NCBI RefSeq assembly: GCF_014332515.1
Contig: NZ_VFSD01000007.1
Coordinates: 124,001-188,000 of the forward strand
DNA: 64,000 nt
Source of the DNA: Pontibacter beigongshangensis
GTDB taxonomy: Bacteria; Bacteroidota; Bacteroidia; Cytophagales; Hymenobacteraceae
Reading direction: 5' to 3'
Each line of letters starts with the position of its first letter. Positions within the stretch are counted from its first letter, which is position 1. A program made the translations under genes and the position numbers. The notes beneath the pieces are model-generated. The model saw only the letters and a program-made list of their open reading frames with translations, made no database searches and was not told where the DNA came from. Below are positions 58,054 through 64,000 of the stretch, in pieces.

Positions 58054-61000
58054 ATGAAAAAAATTATCTACCCAATCAGTAAACTGCTGCTCCCCTGCAT
58101 GCTGCTGGGAGTGAGCCAGGTTGGCTATAGTCAACAGCAGGCACTCTCCCAGGTTAGGGGGAGCGGGCTGCAGGAAATAGTGATGGCCTCTATGGGAGGC
58201 AGCAGTGCTGAAGCAAATGGCAAAGCAGTTCGTGCTGCCAGCAAGCCTCAGCAGGACGTTACGGTAACAGGAAAAGTGGTGGATGAGAATGGAGCCGGGC
58301 TTCCGGGCGTAACCGTTATGGTAAAAGGAACAACCAGGGGCACAGCCACAGACCTGGATGGCAACTTTTCGCTGGCGGTACCGGGTACGGGTACGTTGGT
58401 TGTTTCGTATGTAGGATACACCGCGCAGGAAGTGCCTGTTAATAACCGCGCCACTATAAACATAAGCCTGGCACCCGATGCCAGAGCCCTGCAGGAGGTG
58501 GTAGTAGTGGGCTACGGCACCCAGAGCAAAGCCAATCTGACCGGTGCCGTTTCTACGGTAGCGGGGGAGACGCTCACGCAAAGGCCTGCTCCTAATGCCG
58601 CCAACCTGATTCAGGGGCGCGTAACGGGGGTGCAGGTAACGCAGCCATCCGGAGAGCCTGGCCGCGATAACCCTGATTTCCGCATAAGAGGAAGGGGAAC
58701 CTTTGGAAACTCCGATCCACTTGTGCTGATCGATGGCGTAGTGGGTGCATTTAACAACCTGTCGCCAGACGATATAGAGTCGGTAACGGTGCTGAAAGAT
58801 GCAGCCTCTGCCTCTATTTATGGTTCTAGGGCTGCCAACGGGGTTATTCTGGTAACTACTAAAAGAGGAAAGTCCGGGCAATTGAACGTAAGCTACCGTG
58901 GCAATGTAGCCCGGCACACGCCTACAGCTTTACCGGATCTGATCACCAATTCGGCAGAGTACATGGAAATGTACAACCAAGCGGCCACCAGATCGGGTAT
59001 ACCCTTTAAATACGATCCGGAAGAGATTGAAAAGTATCGTAATGCCACTGACAGGAATCTGTACCCTAATTTCGACAACGTTGACTATTATATTAACCCG
59101 GCCACTGTTACCAACCACAGCCTGTCGGTATCGGGTGGCGGAGAAAAGAATAGCTTTAACCTCTCCCTGAGCTATCTCGACCAGAACGCTATGATACCTG
59201 GTTATAATTTTAACAGGTACAACGGCCTGCTTAGCTATACAAGCGAATTAAGCAAGCACGTTACTGTAGGTACTGTTATGAATCTGGCCTATAAAGACAG
59301 AAAGGAACCGCCGTTTACCGGCGAGGGTATGGCGCTTTCTATCTATGCGGCTGGTCCGCTTTATGGTCCTTTTCTGCCGGATGGCAGCGGGCGGATCGCC
59401 TCCAGAGCATACCAGGGAGAAGGTAGAAACCGGAACCCGCAGGAATACTACGCCATGGGCCGCCAGCGCACCCAGGAATACAACCTGAATGGCCAGGCTT
59501 TTATAGACATCAAGCCGTTTAAGGGCTTTACTTGGTCTACCAAGGCTGCGGTAAACTATGTGGATGAATTCTATAAAATGCACCAGCAACCTTACGACGC
59601 TTACCTGTTTCAGGAGCGGGACCCGGAAACAGGAGAGTACATAGCCGCGTCTTTTGGTCCTGACGTGCTGGGGGTTACAGACCAGTATGCCAAGCAACTG
59701 ACGCCTACCATCTTCTCTACCATTACCTACGATAAGAGCCTGAACGATATCCATAACTTTAAGCTGTTGGCTGGCTATGAGCAGGTTACTTACAGGTCTC
59801 GCTTCCTTAGGGCCAGAAGAATTAACTCAGCCTCGCCGGTACTGGATGAACTTACCGCTTATACGGCAGAAAACCAATCCCTTTTCTTTACCCACCCGCG
59901 CCTGCCAGGTGTGCTGCAGCCTACAGAGTGGGCGCTGCAGTCTTATTTCGGCCGTGTGAACTACGACTATAAAGGCAAGTATCTGCTAGAGGCCAACCTG
60001 CGCTACGATGGTACGTCCAGGGTGTCGCCTGGCTATCGCTGGGGCGCTTTCCCGTCGGTATCTGCTGGCTGGTTAATGTCGGAGGAAGATTTCTTCCGCA
60101 ACACCTTCGGCAACACGATTGGCAACTTTAAGCTACGCGGTTCTTATGGTACACTGGGTAACCAGAATATAGGGACTTATGCCTACCACAACAACCTGGT
60201 AATTAACAACGTGTTTTACCCCTTTGATAATGCCACGGCGCAGCAGGGAGCTGTTGTGAACCTGTTCGTAGACCAGAGTATCCGCTGGGAGTCGACCCGC
60301 ATGCTCGATTTTGGCTTTGACATGGATGTGAAAAACGGGCTGCTGGGCGTAACCTTCGACTGGTTCCGGAAAACAAGTTACGACATCCTGTCCACGCCGC
60401 CGGTGCCTGCCAGCCTTGGCCTGAATCCGCCTACCATAAACAACGGCGAAATGCGGAACCAGGGCATTGAACTGGAGTTGTCGCACCGGAACCAGGTAGG
60501 GGAGGTGAACTACGGTGTATTTGGGCAGATTTCTACTGTCCGAAACAAGGTAATTAACATTCCTGTGCCAACCACAGGAGGCTCCCTGGTAAGAGTGAAC
60601 GGGCTCCCTTTCGACTCTCACTACTTGTATGAGTGGAACGGCATATTCCAACTCGATGATTTCGACGAGGATGGTGCGCTAAAGGAAGGTGTGCCACAGC
60701 ATGCGGCCAATACTACTCCAAAGGCTGGCGATCTGAAAATGAAGGACCAGAACGGCGATGGCATAATAGATGCCGATGACCGCATAGTGGTAAAAGGTGC
60801 TTACCCGGATTATATTTATTCGTTTGGCTTTAATGTGGGCTACAAAGGTTTTAGCCTCGACGCTTTCTTCCAGGGCGTGCAGGGCATGCAGGCCAGGGTA
60901 AGTGGCTGGGGTGTCGATCCGTTCCACCAGGGAGCTGCGCCAACTGAAAAGTGGCGAAATGCCTGGACACCGGAGAACCCGACAAATGAGCTTCCTGGTC

Positions 61001-61287
61001 TCTATATTCAAAACTACCGGGGAGTGCAAGCCTATATCAACTCAACTTATTACCTGCAGGATGCCTCCTACCTGCGCCTCAAGAACGTGGTGCTATCTTA
61101 CTCTCTGCCAACTGCACTTGTTTCCAGAATCAAGTCCAAAGGCATCAGCGTGTACGTATCCGGCGACAACCTGCTCACCTGGACCAAGTATGAGGGTGGC
61201 GATCCTGAAAGGGCCAGCATCACGGGTAACTTTGCACAATATCCGCAGGCCAGAATCTACAACGTAGGTACCAACATTAACTTCTAA
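58054..61287 (+). CDS. SusC-like TonB-dependent outer-membrane transporter (SusC2)
   Basis: 1077 aa, signal peptide ending GYSQ. A carboxypeptidase-like domain (VTGKVVDENGAGLPGVTV), a plug from LQEVVVVGYGTQSK, IRGRGTFGNSDPLVLIDGV and VLKDAASASIYGSRAANGVI, then the beta-barrel to GTNINF. Unlike SusC1 its base composition matches the rest of the window. It is transcribed away from the IclR gene and followed 10 bp later by SusD2, so the pair is one operon, probably for a second class of pectic oligosaccharide. Confidence 0.94.
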   Translation: MKKIIYPISKLLLPCMLLGVSQVGYSQQQALSQVRGSGLQEIVMASMGGSSAEANGKAVRAASKPQQDVTVTGKVVDENGAGLPGVTVMVKGTTRGTATDLDGNFSLAVPGTGTLVVSYVGYTAQEVPVNNRATINISLAPDARALQEVVVVGYGTQSKANLTGAVSTVAGETLTQRPAPNAANLIQGRVTGVQVTQPSGEPGRDNPDFRIRGRGTFGNSDPLVLIDGVVGAFNNLSPDDIESVTVLKDAASASIYGSRAANGVILVTTKRGKSGQLNVSYRGNVARHTPTALPDLITNSAEYMEMYNQAATRSGIPFKYDPEEIEKYRNATDRNLYPNFDNVDYYINPATVTNHSLSVSGGGEKNSFNLSLSYLDQNAMIPGYNFNRYNGLLSYTSELSKHVTVGTVMNLAYKDRKEPPFTGEGMALSIYAAGPLYGPFLPDGSGRIASRAYQGEGRNRNPQEYYAMGRQRTQEYNLNGQAFIDIKPFKGFTWSTKAAVNYVDEFYKMHQQPYDAYLFQERDPETGEYIAASFGPDVLGVTDQYAKQLTPTIFSTITYDKSLNDIHNFKLLAGYEQVTYRSRFLRARRINSASPVLDELTAYTAENQSLFFTHPRLPGVLQPTEWALQSYFGRVNYDYKGKYLLEANLRYDGTSRVSPGYRWGAFPSVSAGWLMSEEDFFRNTFGNTIGNFKLRGSYGTLGNQNIGTYAYHNNLVINNVFYPFDNATAQQGAVVNLFVDQSIRWESTRMLDFGFDMDVKNGLLGVTFDWFRKTSYDILSTPPVPASLGLNPPTINNGEMRNQGIELELSHRNQVGEVNYGVFGQISTVRNKVINIPVPTTGGSLVRVNGLPFDSHYLYEWNGIFQLDDFDEDGALKEGVPQHAANTTPKAGDLKMKDQNGDGIIDADDRIVVKGAYPDYIYSFGFNVGYKGFSLDAFFQGVQGMQARVSGWGVDPFHQGAAPTEKWRNAWTPENPTNELPGLYIQNYRGVQAYINSTYYLQDASYLRLKNVVLSYSLPTALVSRIKSKGISVYVSGDNLLTWTKYEGGDPERASITGNFAQYPQARIYNVGTNINF

Positions 61288-61297
61288 GTTTAAGACA

Positions 61298-62839
61298 ATG
61301 CGAATCAAACATAAAATTTCGGTTTTGTTATCAGCAGGGATGCTCGTTGTGGGAGTTTCCTGCAAGGACTTCCTCGAGAAGGCGCCTCTGAACAGTGTTT
61401 CGAATGAAACCTTCTGGCTGACAGAGAATGAGGCGAAGGCTGCGCTTGCCGGTGTTTACTCCAGGCTGCAGCAGAATTTCCTGGGGTACGAAAGGGTTTA
61501 CCTGGATGGAATTACAGACAATGCCTTCCTCGATCCGGGGAATGGTAACCAGAGAGGGATGCCAGACCTGGCCACAGGCAACATCACGCCAGTGTCGGGC
61601 GCGGCTGTGTCTAATATGTACAGCTCGCCCTACCGCGCCATCGCCTCCTGCAACTACTTTCTGGATAATGTGGACAAAGCCCCCATCAGTGAGGAACTCA
61701 ATACCAGGTACAGAGCGGAGGTTAGGTTTATCAGAGCCTTGTCCTATTTCGACCTGGTACAGGCTTTTGGCGGGGTAATTATTTATAGAAATTTTCCTGC
61801 GGTATTAGCCGATGCCAACATAGCCAAGAGTACCGCAGAAGAGGTGTATGCCTTCATACATGAGGATCTTGACTTTGCCATTGCCAACCTGCCTGACGAA
61901 CGCTACACCGGGAATGCCGTTAAGGCCAGCGCCCAGGGTATTAAGGCGAGAGTGCTCCTGACGCAGAACCGATTCGCCGAAGCCATTCCGGTGCTGCAGC
62001 AGATTATTAACTCAGGTAAATTTGGTCTGGCAAATAACTATGCTGCCCTGTTCCGTACCGCCGGCCAGGCCAACGCTGAGGTAAATCGAGAAATCATGTT
62101 CTCGACGCAGTACCTCGCGCCAAACAACGTGCACCGGAGCAACTCCGGCATGGACATAGAATTGGGCTGGTGGTCGCTGATGCAGCCTTACCAGGACCTT
62201 GCGGATGCCTACCAGATGACCGACGGGAAACCTGCCGGTGAGTCTCCGCTGTTCGACCCCCAAAATCCTTATGCCAACCGCGACCCGCGCCTCGACATGA
62301 CCGTGAAACTGCCAGGCGAAGTATGGCGAAACGCCTCCGGTACAGAGTGGACTGGCAGCTACCCGACCATGACCGGCTTCCTGGTGGAGAAATACGTAGA
62401 CCTGTCGCGTGCTCCTATTACCAATACCACAGCCCAGAGCTCGGACCAGGACTACATACACCTGCGCTATGCCGACATCCTGCTGATGTATGCGGAGGCA
62501 ATGAACGAAGTAAACGGACCCAGTGAGGCTGTTTACAACGCCCTGAACGAGGTAAGGAGCAGACCTGGTGTAAACATGCCGCCGGTAGACCAGGCAAAGT
62601 ACAACACCAAAGAGTCGCTACGGGAGTATATCCGCAACGAGCGGCGCGTGGAGTTTGCTCTGGAAGGCCAGCGCTACAACGATCTGAAGAGATGGCGCAT
62701 TGCACACATTAAACTCCCAACTCTTAGAACGCCTGCTGGTGCCCAGCTTCAGTTTTCGGAGGCAAATTATGTGTTGCCTTTCCAGCAGGAAGAACTGGAC
62801 GCCAACCCGAACCTGGTGCAGAACGAAGGCTATAACTAA
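61298..62839 (+). CDS. SusD-like glycan-binding lipoprotein (SusD2)
   Basis: 513 aa. Lipoprotein signal (VSC, Cys22). SusD hallmarks: FLEKAPLNSVSNETFW, AEVRFIRALSYFDLVQAFGGV, a TPR-like repeat region, HLRYADILLMYAEAMNEVNG and RRVEFALEGQRYNDLKRW. Shorter than SusD1 and only distantly related to it, supporting different ligands for the two transport pairs. Confidence 0.94.
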   Translation: MRIKHKISVLLSAGMLVVGVSCKDFLEKAPLNSVSNETFWLTENEAKAALAGVYSRLQQNFLGYERVYLDGITDNAFLDPGNGNQRGMPDLATGNITPVSGAAVSNMYSSPYRAIASCNYFLDNVDKAPISEELNTRYRAEVRFIRALSYFDLVQAFGGVIIYRNFPAVLADANIAKSTAEEVYAFIHEDLDFAIANLPDERYTGNAVKASAQGIKARVLLTQNRFAEAIPVLQQIINSGKFGLANNYAALFRTAGQANAEVNREIMFSTQYLAPNNVHRSNSGMDIELGWWSLMQPYQDLADAYQMTDGKPAGESPLFDPQNPYANRDPRLDMTVKLPGEVWRNASGTEWTGSYPTMTGFLVEKYVDLSRAPITNTTAQSSDQDYIHLRYADILLMYAEAMNEVNGPSEAVYNALNEVRSRPGVNMPPVDQAKYNTKESLREYIRNERRVEFALEGQRYNDLKRWRIAHIKLPTLRTPAGAQLQFSEANYVLPFQQEELDANPNLVQNEGYN

Positions 62840-62859
62840 TCAGGTAGTAACGCCTGAGA

Positions 62860-62896
62860 GCTGCTGCGCAAACTAACTTACGGGTTGCGCAGCAGC
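62860..62896 (+). terminator. 12-bp hairpin after SusD2
   Basis: GCTGCTGCGCAA and TTGCGCAGCAGC around a 13-nt loop, 20 bp after the stop. Its right arm supplies the GCAGCAG lead of repeat copy 20. Confidence 0.65.
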
Positions 62897-62908
62897 AACA
62901 GCAGTAGA

Positions 62909-62940
62909 GCCTCTGGAGGGCCAGTTTGATTAGAATAATT
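62909..62940 (+). repeat. 31-bp intergenic repeat, copy 20
   Basis: GCCTCTGGAGGGCC, then AGTTTGATTAGAATAATT. Preceded by AGCAGCAACAGCAG. Confidence 0.85.
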
Positions 62941-63048
62941 TAGGGAGAGATTGGTTGGAGTCCGTTATGGCCATGCCATGATGGATTCTGACCAGCCTCA
63001 ACATCAGGATGAATGGTAAACAAGGTCTTGTATGAGTTGAGCAGCAGA

Positions 63049-63080
63049 GCTCCCGGAGGGGCTTTTTCATTCCAATAATT
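63049..63080 (+). repeat. 31-bp intergenic repeat, copy 21
   Basis: GCTCCCGGAGGGGC, then TTTTTCATTCCAATAATT. Preceded by GAGCAGCAGA. Confidence 0.83.
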
Positions 63081-63177
63081 GGTGGGGCACTGCAAATGCT
63101 GCCTCCTTCCAACAGATGCACTGAATCAGTTCTGGCGGCTGGCGGTGCAGTATTCATGAACTCCCCAGAAAATGCTG

Positions 63178-63285
63178 AGACCACACTTAAACTTCATTCT
63201 TTGCGCTGCAGATTGCCAGCTTCCGGTTAGGCCGGAGGTTTATAAAGCAACTTCAGCCTGTAGCAATGATCTTTAAGTGTGGTCT
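63178..63285. mobile_element. 108-bp MITE-like element with 14-bp terminal inverted repeats
   Basis: AGACCACACTTAAA at 63178-63191 is exactly inverted at 63272-63285. ATGCTG occurs directly before (63172-63177) and directly after (63286-63291), as expected for a 6-bp target duplication. Internal arms also nest: TCATT with AATGA, GCTGCAG with CTGTAGC, TTGC with GCAA, CTTCCGG with CCGGAGG. It encodes nothing. The parent transposase family is not known. Confidence 0.65.
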
Positions 63286-63448
63286 ATGCTGTTGAAAACC
63301 CTTTATAAAGTGCGTGCTGGGTTTTAGCTGCCAGGTTGCAACTACCCGCTGCAGAAAGAAACTGAGTGCAGACCAAGCATTCCTGTGCTGTTATGACTAA
63401 TTTTACGTGTTAAAACAGCCACTAATTGTTTCAGAACAAAACAGTATC

Positions 63449-64000
63449 ATGAACATCTCCCGTAAGACCACCTTCTGTGGCGTATTTCTGATCCTTTACC
63501 TGGTAGCATGCTCTGCTTTGGCGCAGGCTCCCGAACTAAAGCAGTATAATGTAGTCTGGGATAGCCAGAGCCAGAACGCCAGCGAGTCGATGCCCTGCGG
63601 CGGAGGCGACATTGGCCTAAACGTGTGGGTGGAGAACGGAGAGCTGCTTTTTTACATGTCCAGAAGCGGGGCTTTCGAGGAGAACAACATTTTTCCGAAG
63701 TTCGGAAGGGTTCGGGTAAAGTTATCGCCCAACCCGTTTGAGGCGGGGACCACTTTTAAGCAGGAACTGAAGTTGCAGGAGGGGCTGGTGGAGATAACCG
63801 GCACCAAAGGCAGGCACACGGCCACCATCACCGCCTGGGTAGATGTTTTCCGGCCCGTGATCCATCTGGATGTAAACAGCAACCAGCTGGTGCAGGCCAC
63901 AGCCTCATACGAAAACTGGCGCACCGAAGACCGCGAGTTGTTGCAGGGCGAAAAATTCTCAAGCTCCCTGAAATGGGCAAAAGATAAGGCCATCAGCTAC
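63449..64000 (+). CDS. Start of a DUF5703-type secreted glycosidase-like protein (cut by the window edge)
   Basis: 184 codons are visible from ATG 63449 to the last base. The signal peptide ends ALAQ (a Cys at residue 21 makes a lipoprotein possible). The N-terminal domain has YNVVWDSQSQNASESMPCGGGDIGLNVWVENGELLF, where the short motifs MPCGGGDIGLNVWV and LFYMSRSGAFEEN are typical of DUF5703 proteins. These have a GH95-like beta-sandwich followed by a helical barrel and are common next to Sus pairs in plant-glycan loci. Activity is unknown to me. The barrel lies outside the window. Confidence 0.75.
   Translation, partial: MNISRKTTFCGVFLILYLVACSALAQAPELKQYNVVWDSQSQNASESMPCGGGDIGLNVWVENGELLFYMSRSGAFEENNIFPKFGRVRVKLSPNPFEAGTTFKQELKLQEGLVEITGTKGRHTATITAWVDVFRPVIHLDVNSNQLVQATASYENWRTEDRELLQGEKFSSSLKWAKDKAISY

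Larger units (their letters stand above)
62840..63448. other. Intergenic region with hairpin, two repeats and a MITE-like element
   Basis: This 609-bp gap contains a 12-bp hairpin, direct repeat copies 20 and 21, and the 108-bp inverted-repeat element. From 63292 to the next ATG nothing clear is seen apart from a weak TTTTACGTGTTAAAA symmetry near 63400. Confidence 0.6.

Overview
The window comes from a Bacteroidota bacterium. It has two SusC/SusD outer-membrane pairs, lipoprotein signals of the FASC type, C-terminal tails typical of type IX secretion (T9SS) cargo, TAnnTTTG promoter boxes and no strong Shine-Dalgarno sequences. By overall feel (near-balanced GC, codon choice, T9SS tails, intergenic REPs) a cytophagalean such as a Hymenobacteraceae member is plausible, but that rank is inference. 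The window is almost entirely a pectin utilisation region, transcribed on the + strand apart from one regulator.

Region 1 (1-36.1 kb) holds a stop-terminated fragment of an unidentified gene, two tandem 557-aa PL1-type pectate lyases, a large beta-helix plus barrel protein (DUF6298-like), a GH140 apiosidase-like lipoprotein, a GH43-like lipoprotein, a Tat-exported SGNH esterase, a BNR-propeller protein, a sialate-O-acetylesterase-type (SASA) esterase, three GH78 alpha-L-rhamnosidase-type proteins, a second BNR propeller, a Tat-exported sugar isomerase/epimerase, an enolase-superfamily dehydratase-like enzyme, an SDR oxidoreductase, two GH2 enzymes and a GH43/GH130-like propeller. This set fits breakdown of rhamnogalacturonan and its side chains, with a short oxidative branch for a released sugar.

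Region 2 (37.4-56.2 kb) is a homogalacturonan module. It contains SusC1/SusD1, an unknown secreted protein, a five-part beta-helix/Big2/PL1/T9SS fusion, two double-beta-helix T9SS proteins (one with a nearly identical internal duplication), a PL1 lyase and a CE8 pectin methylesterase that overlaps it by 4 bp. Region 3 (56.6-64 kb) contains an IclR-family regulator on the - strand, a divergent SusC2/SusD2 pair and the start of a DUF5703-type protein cut by the window edge.

The least expected content lies between the genes. A hairpin-plus-AT-tail element of about 31 bp (21 copies found by eye) is scattered through intergenic DNA, often in pairs and mostly in the sense direction downstream of stop codons. 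Four BIME-like REP pairs and one 108-bp MITE-like element with 14-bp terminal inverted repeats and a 6-bp flanking duplication are also present. A palindromic box ACnAACGTTnGT, resembling LacI-family operators, recurs upstream of several clusters. No tRNA, rRNA, CRISPR array or full insertion sequence was recognised. Domain names come from memory of the families; no database search was run.
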